DNA of 64,000 bases, taken from positions 59,477,924 to 59,541,923 of the forward strand of contig NC_068570.1 of the NCBI RefSeq assembly GCF_025698545.1, given 5' to 3'. Under the pieces are notes generated by a model. That model did no database searches. It saw only the letters and a program-made list of their open reading frames with translations, and had not been told where the DNA came from. A program made the position numbers and the translations under genes. This document shows, one piece after another, positions 31,174-46,820 of the stretch. Source of the DNA: Gossypium raimondii (lineage: Eukaryota; Streptophyta; Magnoliopsida; Malvales; Malvaceae). Each line of letters starts with the position of its first letter. Position 1 is the stretch's first letter.

Positions 31174-33923
31174 TCAAAGGGAGATATCTGATTCAGTATC
31201 TGTGAAGGATCCCGGGTCCGAAGCATCCGCAAGGGCTTCGAGCATGTTTATGACCTCAGCCGGATCGTCTAAATAATATTTGGCTTTGCTAGGTTTCTGG
31301 CCGACCGTGCAGGCGAAAACGGACGTATTGGAGGATAGGATGCCACTGGAAATCGCACTGCTAATGATCTCGAACATCTCCTCGTCGGATCTGTCGTCGC
31401 CGATGCAGAGAACAAAATCTGCTTGCTTTCCGCTCTCGGCCATGGTTGTGAAGACCTTTTCGGCGACCACACCTTTACTGACTCCCTAAAAGCAAACATC
31501 AAAACGTTGATTAACTGATGTACGAAACCAATGTTGTTAAGTCATGAGTAGCAAACCATATAACCGCCCGAAGTTAAGTAGATACCTGTGGCTTTACATC
31601 AATGATAAACTGGCCGCTTTTTACGGTCACTGGCTCATTAGCTAATACGCTCTCAAGATGGTCTAACATCTCCTTGGCTTGGCTAGACCCGAAACTCGGG
31701 TCTGCATCTCGATGGTGCCAAACCAAGGCACTCTCCTTGGTTTCGATAGATGAGCCATCAGTGGCCTCGGTATACAATCTCATAACAGGTTCAGCTATTT
31801 GCTTCCACCTGAATTCACTATTTGGTCCACAAACTTCCCATTTATCGTCACTAGACCACCTGTAACACCGACAACTCCGATGTAAGAACCATTTTAACAA
31901 GGAGCGGAAAAGCGAAAACGGGTAAAACATCGTACCTCATGAAATATCCGTGTTCGGCTGCAATCCCGAGTTTCTTACATGGAGAAAACCACTTGTCTAA
32001 ACTTTCTTTTCCTCTTCCACTTACGACAAAGACTGTATTCTTGGTATCGCCCAAGAGTCTGTTCACGATCGAGATTACCTCTGCATTTGGGGTCTTATTA
32101 TGCGATGTTTGAGGCATTACCGTTCCATCATAGTCTAATAATATAGCCCGATTTTTGGACCTTACATACACGGATTCTATGTGATCAATAGACAACTTTC
32201 TGAAGTTAGGGTCGAGTGCTACAACTCTAAACCCGAAGCTCAAACCGATTCCCCAGCATCGTCTTCTAAAATGATCTTTACACGTCCTTTCCATATCTTG
32301 AAAGAAACTATGAGACCAAAACGCTACATCATGTGAACTAACGTACCTATAATGCTTCTCGTGTTGTAACTGCGTCTCAGCATCAGCCATCGAGATTGCC
32401 TCGTTCATTGCCTCAGCAGTTGCTTCGAAATTCCATGGATTAACCCGAATTGCACCACTAAGTGAAGGAGAACAACCTATAAACTCCGATACCACTAGCT
32501 TACTCTTCTTAGGCCCATTTGATTCGGAAGAAGACGCCGATTCAGAAACTCCCTGTCGGCACGCGATATACTCATAAGGAGTAAGATTCATCCCGTCCCT
32601 CACCGCTGTTACCACGACACACTCAGCTATAGTATAGTATGCAACCCTTTCGGTTAATGATATTGGCCTATCGATAAACACAATCGGTTCATAACCCGGT
32701 TTTCCGAACATCTCGTTTATTCTTTTACAACTTGCTTGTATTTCAGCTTGTGTATCCTCGAGATCTTTCCCTCGTCCCCTAGCCGGGTTCGTGATTTGAA
32801 CAAGTACGGCTCTTCCTTGCCATTTCGGGTGTTGTTTCAACATCTGTTCCATAGCCAAAAGCTTCAAATTGACACCTTTAAACACATCCATATCATCAAC
32901 ACCGAGCAATACAGTTTTACCATCAAACTTTTGTTTGAACTCATGAATTCTCGATTCTTTATCTGCAACTCTCAAAGCAGATTCAATCTGTTCCATATGA
33001 ACACCAACAGGCATAATCTTTATCCCGATCGTTCTACCGTAATACTCTAATCCGATATAACCCCGTTTCGATTGATACTCTAAACCTAACATTCGACTAC
33101 AACAAGATAGAAAATGTCTAGCATAATCAAAAGTATGAAAACCGATAAGATCCGAATTCAACAGCGCCTTTAGAATCTCTTCCCTTACCGGCGATGTTCG
33201 ATAAATCTCCGACGAAGGGAACGGACTATGTAAGAAAAACCCCATTCTCAATCGATTAAACCGTCTCCGTAAAAACGTAGGCAACACCATCAAATGATAA
33301 TCATGAATCCAAATATAATCATCTTCTGGGTTTATAACCTCAATAACCCTTTGTGAAAATATCTTATTCGCTGCAACATATGCTTCCCACAACGACCGAT
33401 CGAATCGACCGCCGTGATTAGCCGAATAAGGTAACATATAATGGAACAATGACCATAGATGTTGCTTACAAAACCCATGATAAAACTTATTGAAAATCTC
33501 CGGCGGCAAAAACGCCGGCACACACTTGAATTTTTCCAACAAAACCGATGAAACCTCGTCTTGTTCGTTGATATCGACATCGATTTTCAACGAGCCCACA
33601 TATAAAACCTCCATTTCTTCGGGTAAACCATCTTTTAATTGTAATAACAATGAATAATCATCCCAATTAAAACTCCATCCTTTATTATCCGGTCCCCGTT
33701 TAGCTTTAACCGGTAACTGATTCGCTACGATTATAATTCGATCTTGATTTACCGATGAATGTACATCAGAGTTAACACTATTAGCTTGATCATCGTCGAG
33801 TTCAGAAACTACACCAGGAACCGTCATTACCCGGGTCAACCGTTTCCTTTCACGAACCGGACCCATTACCGGAAAATTACCGGAAGCTAGATCCAAGAGA
33901 TTAGTATATGATCTTGACATCAT
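31174..33923 (-). CDS. TPS7: Class II trehalose-6-phosphate synthase-like protein (TPS7-like)
   Basis: Three exons on the minus strand, 33923-31936, 31859-31586 and 31485-31174, join in frame to 857 residues, normal for plant class II TPS proteins with two coding introns. The start MMSRSYTNLLDLASGNFPVMG is almost that of Arabidopsis TPS7 as I recall it. The GT20 synthase-like domain covers about 60-550 (WIHDYHLMVLP, RDGMNLTPYEY), and a HAD phosphatase-like domain follows from about 597 (DYDGTVMPQ) to 800 (GDDRSDEEMFE). In the site corresponding to the OtsA/TPS1 motif GVxRLDxxKG this protein has GVDDMDVFKG, so the sugar-phosphate-binding Arg is replaced. Class II members generally lack synthase activity and act in sugar signalling; that role is inferred here. 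The frame upstream of Met 33923 continues open, but family alignment favours this Met. A leader intron with donor near 34190 (TTTGAAG|GTAATG) is likely. Confidence 0.95.
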
Positions 33924-34307
33924 CTTGAATCCCTTTTTTATAATTATAACCCTTAAACAAGAATCAATAAGAAATATCTTCAACGCTTCGATGACTTTCG
34001 ATTCTGTTCCAATAAGTACTCTATTAATTCGACATGATCTGCATTGATATTGAAGATTCGAAATAAACCCATCAATAAAATTGATCTAAAATTGTGAAAA
34101 AAACTGAAAATTAAAGGTACCCAAATGAATATTATATCAAAATTCAATAAAAAAAACTGAATATGAATCAAAATTATTGAAACATTACCTTCAAAGCAAC
34201 GGGTTTTGTCTTTAATGGGAACCATTTGAATCGAGTTCAATTATTAGAAAAATTTTGGAAATTTCTATGAGCCACATTTACAATTTCTCTCTTTTTTTTT
34301 AATCAAA
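33924..34307 (-). promoter_or_regulatory. 5' leader and putative leader intron of the TPS7-like gene
   Basis: On the minus strand, GGGTTTTGTC...CCCGTTGCTTTGAAG|GTAATG at about 34190 reads as a leader exon and donor; candidate acceptors lie before 33930 (for example TTCTTATTGATTCTTGTTTAAG). A CTTTTTTTT run at about 34290 precedes it. The acceptor is not certain. Confidence 0.4.
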
Positions 34308-34982
34308 AGGCTTAATATAACATTTAGTATCTGAACTTTACACTTTTTTCTAATTTGGTACCAACTTTTTTTTAGCCCAATTTGGTACCTGAACTTGACA
34401 CTTTTTTGTAATTTGGTATCAAAACTTTTTTGGGGCCTAATTTTGTACCTAAATTTATTAAATGTTATACAAATTACACAAAATACTAATGGTGTTAAAT
34501 TTTTTTTGTTATGTTACAGAAATATTGTTAGTACTTAACGGATTAATATTAAATAAAAATTTTAAATTCCAAATTAAAAGAAATTAATTTTTTCAATTAA
34601 TAAAATAAATAAATAAAACTAAAAGTAATTTAACATATAAAATACAAAAAAATCATGTTATTTGTCACATGTCAATTATACATTGATTATTTTACTACCT
34701 CATAAGATACTATTTTTAGTATATTGGAGTAATTTATAAAACATTGGACAAGTACCAAATCGAACAAAAACAATAGGTACCAAATTAGGAAAAATAGTCA
34801 AGTTCAGGTATCAAATTGAAACCCCCAAAAGATTAAGTACCAACTTAAAAAAAGTGTCAAGTTTAGGTACCAAATTAGGGAAAAAATATGAAATTTGGGC
34901 ACCAAATTGGACCAGAAAAAAAGTTTAGGTACCAAATTAGGAAAAAGCGTCAAGTTTAGTTACCAAATATTATATTAAACCT
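34308..34982. mobile_element. Long-inverted-repeat element, family K
   Basis: Left: AAGGCTTAATATAACATTTAGTATCTGAACTTTACAC; right in inverse: ...GCGTCAAGTTTAGTTACCAAATATTATATTAAACCTT. Both arms contain several TTTGGTACCTGAACTTGACACTTTTT modules (GGTACCAAATTAGGAAAAA on the right). The element ends about 60 bp upstream of the inferred TPS7 leader, so it may be part of its promoter region. No clear duplication. Confidence 0.6.
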
Positions 34983-35602
34983 TATATAAAAAAAGCTTTT
35001 TTGGAAATTTCTGTGAGCCACGTTTACAAATTGATGCTCCATTTCTGAAAAAAAAAAATACGCTATGGTGGCGCCAGTTAATTTTAGCCGTTCGATGTTT
35101 AGACAAGTTGATCTTAGCGGTTCATTAAACATTATATAATTCTTTTTACAAAAGAAAATTTCCTTGTTTTTATTTTTTTTAATGAAAATCTTTCAATCTA
35201 AAATTTGATAAAATAATTAATGGATTGTATAATTTTTACCATCACAATTAGGTCCATCTTGGTATCTGTAATTCTTTTTATCTGTTTTAATATTCAAAGT
35301 TCGAGTCTAACCCAATTCAACCGATGCATATTTATATAATTTAAGAATTGATTATTTTATATTGCTAGTCCCTATACTTTGATAAGCTTTGAGATTTAGT
35401 CCTCTTGCTTAAAAATTAAAAATTCAATCCTCGTGCTTTTTTTATTATTTAAAACCTCAATCTAATTATTAAAACTCCATATATCAAATTACACATCGAA
35501 CCATATATAAATTTATTCATCCCAACTTCAAATCTACTCGTGGATTAACCCTTTGTGGGTGAAATAGTTAATTTCCAATTATGTAAAAAAACAGTTTAAC
35601 GA
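34983..35602. other. Intergenic, no gene
   Basis: 35030-35130 contains CTATGGTGGCGCCAGTTAATTTTAGCC, a slightly GC-richer unique stretch. 35360-35450 holds CTAGTCCCTATACTTTG... repeat fragments. No coding sequence. Confidence 0.35.
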
Positions 35603-35969
35603 GGTAAAAGTACTATGGAAGTCATTGTATTAAAAGTCAGATTGTTTTTTATCCTATCTACTCAAAAAAAAGGTAAATTAGTCCATATATATTAAATTAA
35701 AGAGCAAACTAGTCATTTTGTTAAAAATTTCATCCATTTCTAGTTAAAAATTGGTCCATTTACATCAACATGAGGTACATGTGACATGTCAATGTCTAGT
35801 TATTTCGTCAGTCACACCAGTTTTAACAGCACAAATGGATGAATTTTTTAGTAGAAATGACCAATTTTCTCTTTAATCTAATATACCGGGATTAGTTTAT
35901 TTATTTTTTAGTAGAGGGAGTAAAATATAATTCGACTCTTAGTATAAAGACCTCCATGATACTTTTATC
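35603..35969. mobile_element. Mutator-like MITE family A, copy 2
   Basis: Ends GGTAAAAGTACTATGGAAGTC and, inverted, GATAAAAGTATCATGGAGG. Flanks GTTTAACGA (35594-35602) and GATTAATGA (35970-35978) agree at seven of nine positions, a slightly decayed 9-bp duplication. Internal ACATGACATGTCAATG segment is shared with other copies. Confidence 0.65.
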
Positions 35970-36347
35970 GATTAATGAGATGAATTTTGTATTATTACAT
36001 GTTTTGTAACCTTAAATAACTCAAATAGTTTAGAACATGGTAGTTGTCCCCAAAAGAATTCAAGGGTTCATGGGTTTGTCGAATCAAATCAGGTTTAGGT
36101 TTAAGTTTAAGTTTAAAAATAAAAATAAAAATATGGATGATCTCAAATGATTTATTTTATTATTTAAAAAATAAAATATTTTATTTAAATTTAATTATAA
36201 ATATGTATACATGTATATATAAATTTAATAAAAATATTATTATAAATATACTGAAATTAATTTGCACCAGTTCAAATATCATTATATGCATATTTTACTT
36301 TAAAATATTATCATAAATGTATGGAAGCGACAATATTTTTCTCTGAG
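35970..36347. other. Intergenic, AT-rich
   Basis: AAATAAAAATAAAAATATGG and similar low-complexity runs; a 90-codon frame here is Ile/Asn/Lys-only low complexity, not a gene. Confidence 0.35.
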
Positions 36348-36720
36348 GTAAACTACAATTAATGTCACTAAATTATTAGTAAATTTATATTTCGTTTACT
36401 CAACTTCAAAAAGTTACAAAATGATTATTGAATTATTCAAAAATTTTCATTTAAGTTATTGAATTATTTGGAATTTTTTATTTAAGTTACTCAATTGTTA
36501 AGTTTCTTTTTTCTTTTCTAAAGTTCGATTAATGAGATCCAAGCAATAATTTTACGATTAGTATGGTAGATCAGTACCCATCAACGAACAGACGAATATA
36601 CCTTAGACCCTCGTCATTCTAGCGATCAATGTTGGAGATCAAAAAAAAAAACTCCTTAAATTTTGGTTCATAAAGTCGATAAATTTATCGACGAAAACGT
36701 AAGCGAGCTCGGTTTTTTTT
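36348..36720. mobile_element. Family D element, right arm missing
   Basis: Left arm AAACTACAATTAATGTCACTAAATTATTAGTAAATTTATATTTCG is the inverse of family D right ends. The core (ATGAGATCCAAGCAATAATTTTACGATTAG, GTACCCATCAACGAAC) follows. The complementary arm is missing before the RABA1 leader begins, so the element is truncated. Confidence 0.5.
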
Positions 36721-36902
36721 ATAATATCATCCCTACTTTGTGGAGTCCAACCAAGCAGACAGCAGTCTTTTACATTTCCAACTTGGCAAAATAAAGGTTT
36801 GATTTTTATTTTTTATTTCTAGAGAAATCTTTTTAAGAATTTTTTTTTAAAAGCTCAATAAACTCGAAACCAATCCTCCATTTGAAAAAAAAAAGAAAGT
36901 GA

Positions 36903-39218
<2,316 letters not shown>

Positions 39219-39520
39219 GAAAATGACATAAACCCGAACATCCAATTGTTTAACGACGCAGCTGGGGGTCGTTCTGCTGTGTCGGTTTTGTAGAATCTTC
39301 TCGAAAAGGTGCCTAACAGTAGGAATTTCGGGTGAGATCGGTTCGGTTTACATCCAAATTTTTTTTCCAGGGAATTATATTGTTGAATTTAAATAGGTGA
39401 ATTGGGCTATCAATGATGTTTGTAGTGTTTATGTTAGTTTAGGACATGCTTTTACCTTTTTATGAATGTTACAAAGGACAATTGTGGTGTTTAAAACTTA
39501 AAATCGTTCAAGCAATGAAC
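39219..39520 (+). other. 3' UTR of RABA1
   Basis: Unique sequence with moderate GC following the stop at 39216-39218; it runs to about 39500 before repeat sequence begins. Confidence 0.45.
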
Positions 39521-39534
39521 ACCTTTTGATTGTT

Positions 39535-39880
39535 GTGGGCATGCCATAAGTCCCTGTACCTTTTTGTAAATTTATCATTATGTCATAAGTCCTTGTACTT
39601 TTTGTAATTTTATTTTTATGCCATAAATTTCTGTATTTTTGTAAATTTGTCCTTTATTTTTAGATTTTAAAATTTAAGTCCAATTATTAAAATTATTTTA
39701 TAAATTCAGATTTATTACAACATCATTTTCTTAGTTGTATATTTTTTAATTTTAAAATGTCATACCAACAATTTAATAAAAAATTAACAATATTAACAAT
39801 AGGGATTAAATTCTTAAAAACAAAAGTACAGAGATGGAATTTCAAAATTTTTGAATTTTTGAGTCCACATTAATCATAGA
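39535..39880. mobile_element. Family G-like inverted-repeat element
   Basis: GCCATAAGTCCCTGTACCTTTTTG is repeated twice more at the left (39575, 39613), and the right arm reads GGGATTAAATTCTTAAAAACAAAAGTACAGAG. The extra left-hand modules make a short direct-repeat array of about 40-bp units. Confidence 0.45.
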
Positions 39881-40546
39881 AGTTAGGCAATTTTTCTTAA
39901 TTTGTTATTATTTAAAATTATATTTTTTATAATTTTTTTAAGTAATGATTGTGGTACAATGAGTAATATATCATTATAAGGACCAAAATTAGAAAAGTTA
40001 AGTTACATGATTAAATTAGAAAAAAATTGTCAAGTTTAGGAATTAATTGTCGACATATCCTTTATGTTTATTAATTGTTAAAACACTGATTTTGTGGTAA
40101 GCTCGAAATATGGAAGGGTATGGGGAGAGGTATAAGGGTAGAAAAATGAGTTTAGGTAAAAAAAAAAAAACTTGATTAAAATGTGGGCTAAGCTTGGACT
40201 TTAACATTCAAAGCCCGAGCTTGGCTTATTCTATACATTTTTATTTTATTTTTATATATTATGTAATTTATAGTAAATAAATTAAATATATAATAATACT
40301 ATGTAAATTTTGAAAAAAAATTAATTTATTTAAATTTAAAATTTTAGTAAAAGAAAAATCATATAAAATATTAGATGTTAAATTAAAAATGATATGGGCA
40401 CGCTTAAAATAGGTTTCGATTAATCATTTATAAATATAGCCGGGTTTGGGAAAAATTTTAGATTGAGTGTATTAATATCATACGTAAGTGGCCGATGTGG
40501 TAAACACTACACTATGAATAGATAGAATATAATTGTTAAGCAACAG
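39881..40546. other. Intergenic upstream of tRNA-Glu
   Basis: AT-rich with a decayed foldback (GCTCGAAATATGGAAGGGTATGGGG ... GGCCGATGTGG). No coding sequence. AAGCAACAG precedes the tRNA, a common type of A-rich start region. Confidence 0.35.
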
Positions 40547-40618
40547 TCCATTGTCGTCCAGTGGTTAGGATATCTGGCTTTCACCCAGGAGACCCGGGTT
40601 CAATTCCCGGCAATGGAA
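40547..40618 (+). tRNA. tRNA-Glu (anticodon TTC)
   Basis: A complete 72-nt cloverleaf. The acceptor TCCATTG pairs with CAATGGA and is followed by discriminator A. The anticodon arm is CTGGC-TTTCACC-CAGG-type with TTC in the loop, and the T arm is CCGGG TTCAATT CCCGG. Box A is TCGTCCAGTGGTTAGGAT and box B is GGTTCAATTCC. No intron. It matches nuclear plant tRNA-Glu genes as I know them. A TTTT stretch follows at about 40624, a short Pol III stop. Confidence 0.95.
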
Positions 40619-40621
40619 ATT

Positions 40622-41020
40622 AATTTTGTCAACATTGTCCCTGAACTTTGCAAGTTTTTTCAATTTAATCTCTAAATTCTTTTTGGTCCATATTTAGTTC
40701 CTGAATTTGGAATTTTTTTTCCCAATTTACTCCCTAAAATTTTTCCCTCATTTGTCTTTAAACTTTGGCAACTTCTCCCAATTTTAATCCGTGAACTTTG
40801 CAAGTTTTTTCAATGTAATCCCTAGACTTCTTTGGTCCACATTAAATCCCTAATTTTGGCAACTTTCTCCAACTTAGTTCGTGATGACATAACACTTTGA
40901 GATTATGCCATGTCAACACATTTTTTTATCCACATTTAATCTCTGAACTTGACAACTTTTAAACTTTTTTTTGTACACATTAGTCCCTACACTTGATAAC
41001 GTATCCCAGCTTTGGTCATC
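40622..41020. repeat. Array of TTTGGTCC / AACTTTGGCAA modules
   Basis: Variants of GAACTTTGCAAGTTTTTTCAA and CTTTGGTCCACATT recur about every 60-70 bp (near 40637, 40800 for the first; 40683, 40833 for the second), with related modules between. All are in one orientation, so this is a direct array rather than a hairpin. It starts directly after tRNA-Glu. Confidence 0.5.
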
Positions 41021-41497
41021 ATCACCTAAATTTTTTCATAAGAAATTTTTAACAAAATATTTTTAGGAAACTATCTTAAGAATAGCTTCAAGGAATCCTA
41101 GTCGCAATATCTAGAGCACTAACCGGTACCATGCGCCTCGTCGGTGAGGTCGTAACTTTACGGCGTACAAAGCTTACCAAATTACTAGAACAACTTCGAT
41201 TTGAAAAGAAATGTTTCGACTGAAATGCGAAAAGATCGTTGGAAGCCGATGGCTAGTTTCAAACTGGGTCTTTTCCTTACATCTCCATCAACATCAACAA
41301 GCATAGATAGAGAAAGCCATTTTCCAAATGCTATATCAAAATGTAATTAAACCAAAAGAAGAAAAAAAAAAGTAGTTACGACCGTAGAGTTAGTCATAAA
41401 TCTCTTCGAGAAAACGAGAACCGAGACAACAGAAACTAGCAAAAGGCCGAGTACCCAAAACTCGAAACAAACTCAACTTAGCTCGTAACTACTACTC
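41021..41497 (-). other. Unique stretch and 3' UTR of RPL11
   Basis: 41040-41380 is unique sequence of moderate GC without a long open frame. 41380-41497 is probable 3' UTR of the minus-strand RPL11 gene. Confidence 0.4.
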
Positions 41498-43415
<1,918 letters not shown>

Positions 43416-44202
43416 GGCGACTTGAAAGACTTGGAGAGCAGCTGAGACAGATCTAACAAATTAATATACTGAAATTTACTTTTTAGGATTAGGGTTTTTA
43501 GGGTTCATATACGAGTGTCAACTGCGAAGTGATACCCTTTTGAGGGTGGGTAACGAGGTAAAGAATTTAATAATTATAAATTGTTTTGATTAATTGAATT
43601 AATTTAATCATTTTTTTTCTTATTAGGAACCGATCGAAGTATAAATCTAAAACATGATTTTGAATCGATTGACTTACGAGTCGGTATAAATCGATTAAAA
43701 TTGTTGAATATATTTATTTTTTATCATTAAAAACTGATCGATTGGGTCGTAAACTAATAGATCTGAAACAATACATTGGACTGATTTACCTATAAAAAAT
43801 CAAATAAATCGATCAAATTGATAAATCCGTGATCTAATTAATTAGTTCAGCCATTGGTCCGGTTCTAAAAAATTTGTTTAAAATTTAGTGTAAACCAAAT
43901 CATGTTGAGCGATTTTTTATTTTTTTAAATTATTCTTACTGAAAACATTTAGCATAGCGTCGGTAGAATTTTTAGACTCCACGTACAATTTAGGAGATTG
44001 ACAAGTCTCTTATAAAGTATAATAAAAACTAAAGATCAAATTATAGTAAAAGCAAGAGGCTAGAAATGATTAAATTATAGAGAAAGTCTAAATCCACTAA
44101 AATAATACATAATACAAGGACCTTAGATAGAATTTGACCATTTTTTAAGAAGAAAAATCTTTTAGCATAAGAAAGGAGGTCGAAAATAGAGTTGTAAATA
44201 AA
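43416..44202. other. RPL11 leader and intergenic DNA
   Basis: 43416-43520 holds the RPL11 leader (GGGTTTTTAGGGTTCATATACG inverse of AAACCCTAA, a telo-box-like motif common in plant ribosomal-protein promoters). 43570-43870 is a foldback-type repeat with GAACCGATCG / GATCGATTGGG words. 43890-44200 is AT-rich. Confidence 0.45.
43493..43504 (-). promoter_or_regulatory. Telo-box-like AAACCCTAAAAAC motif of RPL11
   Basis: The plus strand reads TTTTTAGGGTTC; the minus strand therefore has GAACCCTAAAAA about 80 bp upstream of the RPL11 start codon. Telo-box AAACCCTA motifs near the transcription start are common in plant ribosomal-protein genes. Motif is seen; function is inferred. Confidence 0.45.
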
Positions 44203-44442
44203 GGTAAAAGTATAATGAAAACCTTGTACGAAGATCAGATCCAATTGTATTTTTAACAGTTGTATATCTCATGTTGACATACAATGATCAATTTTTAACA
44301 GTAAAAAAATATGAAATTTTTAATAACAGCACTAAATTATTCTTTAATCTAACATATAGGGATCAATTTGCCTATTTTTCTTTAATATAAGAGTCTAAAT
44401 GCAAACAAACTTTTAGTATAGGGTCTCTATAATTCTTTTACT
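44203..44442. mobile_element. Mutator-like MITE family A, copy 4 (shortened)
   Basis: Left end GGTAAAAGTATAATGAAAACC and right end, inverted, AGTAAAAGAATTATAGAGACC. It is only 240 bp, lacking part of the left arm interior found in other copies. No clear flanking duplication. Confidence 0.55.
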
Positions 44443-44956
44443 GAAATTCGAACTCACTTCTTAAAAGTGAGTGCTTGAACCAAATAGCCTAAACCCGGTT
44501 CAGCTGACAATAGAGCTCGAGATTACAGAAGCAACCCAACACTGTCATAAATTTTTTGGTGAACCGAACCAAACCGAGCCAAGGCTTTCTAGAGTGGCCA
44601 CTCTCTAGGGGCTAAAATATGCAATAAAAAGTTCATAACCAAAGATGTATAAGTTTTCATTATAGAAATCTGTATTTTGACCAAATTTGTGACTTACATT
44701 CAAATGTATACAATGGGAATTGATTCCCCTAAATGAAAAATCCAAAAGTTTAAACTGATATGCTGACCGGTCCGATACTTAACGACTCGATGCCAACGAT
44801 GACTTTGTTGCATCGAGGCTCGAGGAAAGAATCGAGGTCTATTGATGTCTATATGTGCATCCCTATATAATAGCACGGTGATGACTGACGAGTAATTTCG
44901 TATACACCCGAATTCCGAAGGAGAAGCCACTTGAGAAACCGGCGACAATGGTGATA
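44443..44956 (-). other. Intergenic and 3' UTR of the RING-CH gene
   Basis: 44560-44640 has a GGTGAACCGAACCAAACCGAGCC repeat-like stretch. 44690-44956 is unique sequence of moderate GC and likely the 3' UTR of the minus-strand RING-CH gene. A 103-codon frame here lies on the minus strand in another phase and is not supported. Confidence 0.4.
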
Positions 44957-46820
44957 CTAAAACATATTTACATGAAAGAACCATGGAAGTACAAAGGATA
45001 TTACCAGACATGCCATTAGGAAGTTACATAACGGTTGTCCACGCCAACATCCCGTACCCTGATCGGATGAAATAAAATCGACTCCACTTGTAGATCCTTG
45101 TTCATGCCAATCTTCATTAAATCTGTTATCTCGAACCCCAGTGATATTCTTTGCTGTTTGACCACATATTTCGCACATTCTGCGGAGTAAAAATAAGGTA
45201 CGATTAGAGGTGAATTGCATACATGTTCTGCTTTCGAGCTGTTCTGTAAATATCGAATGCTACAAGCAATCTGCAATACAGTAAAACATGGCTTCACGCA
45301 TATATATATAGATGTATATATCGAATGTCATTTGCAGAGCTGGTTTATGATTGCAACTCTTAAACCGATTCTATCACATGGACGATGACAACCAACTCCA
45401 TGGTACGATCATATGCAAAAGAACAGATAACAGATCGAGAACAAAGCATAATTAAGCAACAATCACAATACATATCTTCGCGGTAAAGGTATCATGGAAA
45501 CCCCTGTACTAGGAGTCAGATTGTATTTTTCTCCTTTTATTAAAAATTGGGCAAATTAGTACTTATATGTTAGATCAAAGAGCAAACTGATTGTTTCTGT
45601 TAAAAATTGGTGTAGCTGACGGAATAACTAGATAGTTACACCTGACATACAGGGACCAATTTTTAACGGTAGATATGGATGAAAGTTTTAATAGAAAGAC
45701 CAGTTTGCTCTTTGATATAGCGTATAAAGATTAATTTTTCCTTTTTAGTAGAGGGGGCAAAATACAATTCGATTCATAGTACAAGTGTCTCCATGATACT
45801 TTTAGTATACTTTCCCCTACAAGAAATCCACAATACAATTCCATTTCCATCACGTAGACGTAGATTTAAGAACTGATACGATTAGAGGTGAATTGCATAC
45901 ATGTTCTGCTTTCGAGTTATTCTGTAAGTATCGAATGTTCGTTAATACTACAAGCAATCCACAAGACAACAATACACCACTTCATGCATATATACACATA
46001 TATATATATATCGGAATGTCATTCATGGAGCTGATTCTATCACATAGACAATAACAATTCATTTGACAATACGAATAAACAATGTAAACTACTTCATATG
46101 CAAAAGAACCGATAACAGAACATCACAATGCATATTTTTCCTCCACCAGAAAGAATGATACCTGTTTCCTTTTAGCTTAAACCAAGCCTCGGCGCAATGA
46201 CCATGCGCAATCCCGAGCTCGTCTTTGCACCCGCAACCGAGTAGAATTAGATCAGTAACAGCTGCAGTAGTTGATATACTATCATTAGATTCAAGCAATT
46301 GCTCCGAGTTCAAATGGCAAATCCGACAAACTCTTTCCCCGTCGTAACTATCCTTAAACCATCTCGTGCCACCGCTACTTCCGTTTATATCGATGACACA
46401 CGAGTCATCTCTTTCAGCAACCTTTCCAACCGGCATTTCTGCTAATACACCATTACTCTCAACCACGACAATGGTCTCAACCACACATTCATCACCGACT
46501 CGACTGAGTCTTTCATCGACGACTCTAGTCTTGATTGTTTCAATCGATCCCTCACTCGATACCACATCATTGTTTATATTTCCTTCGACTAAACTACTCG
46601 AATTCTCGATACTCTGACCGTTTTGACTCGAAACTGAACCGATTCCACTCACGTAACTAATCTCCACATGTTTACATGATCCAAATTCATCATTTTGTAA
46701 TCTCAAACCAGCATTTTCATCAGAATTTTTCACAAAAACAGCCCCATTAATCGAATTCGAGTCAATTTGACTCGAATTCTTACTAATTTCTACCCTATCA
46801 CACCTTTCCTCTTGATCCAT
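44957..46820 (-). CDS. RING-CH (RING-variant) zinc finger membrane protein
   Basis: Two coding exons on the minus strand, 46820-46162 and 45179-44957, join AACAG|AATG to encode 293 residues. Residues 1-160 are acidic, Ser/Asn-rich and low in structure. A C4HC3 RING-variant domain spans about 165-225: CRIC, GCGC, HGHCAEAWFKLKGN, then CEIC, the last pair coming from exon 2. A hydrophobic segment near the C-terminus (FLMACLVISFVLPWFF) looks like one membrane span. Proteins of this type are presumed E3 ubiquitin ligases of membranes; substrate unknown. An earlier in-frame Met lies at 46874, but MDQEERCD at 46820 looks the more natural start. The intron holds a Mutator-like MITE and an internal 0.2-kb duplication. 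Confidence 0.88.
45199..46140. repeat. Duplicated segment in the RING-CH intron, period 678 bp
   Basis: TACGATTAGAGGTGAATTGC starts at 45199 and again at 45877. The copies (about 45199-45475 and 45877-46135) share GCATACATGTTCTGCTTTCG, the CATATATATA run, GAATGTCATT and GATTCTATCACATRGAC. A family A MITE separates them. Confidence 0.75.
45482..45805. mobile_element. Mutator-like MITE family A, copy 5, in the RING-CH intron
   Basis: Left end GGTAAAGGTATCATGGAAACC; right end, inverted, ACTAAAAGTATCATGGAGAC. Family core present (AGATCAAAGAGCAAACTGATTG). Flanks TATCTTCGC and ATACTTTCC are only partly alike. Confidence 0.65.

Noticed and set aside
45877-46060. Possible duplicated exon 2 of the RING-CH gene
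   Set aside because: The duplicated segment begins just upstream of exon 2 and contains intron sequence only; no second CEIC-encoding stretch is present.
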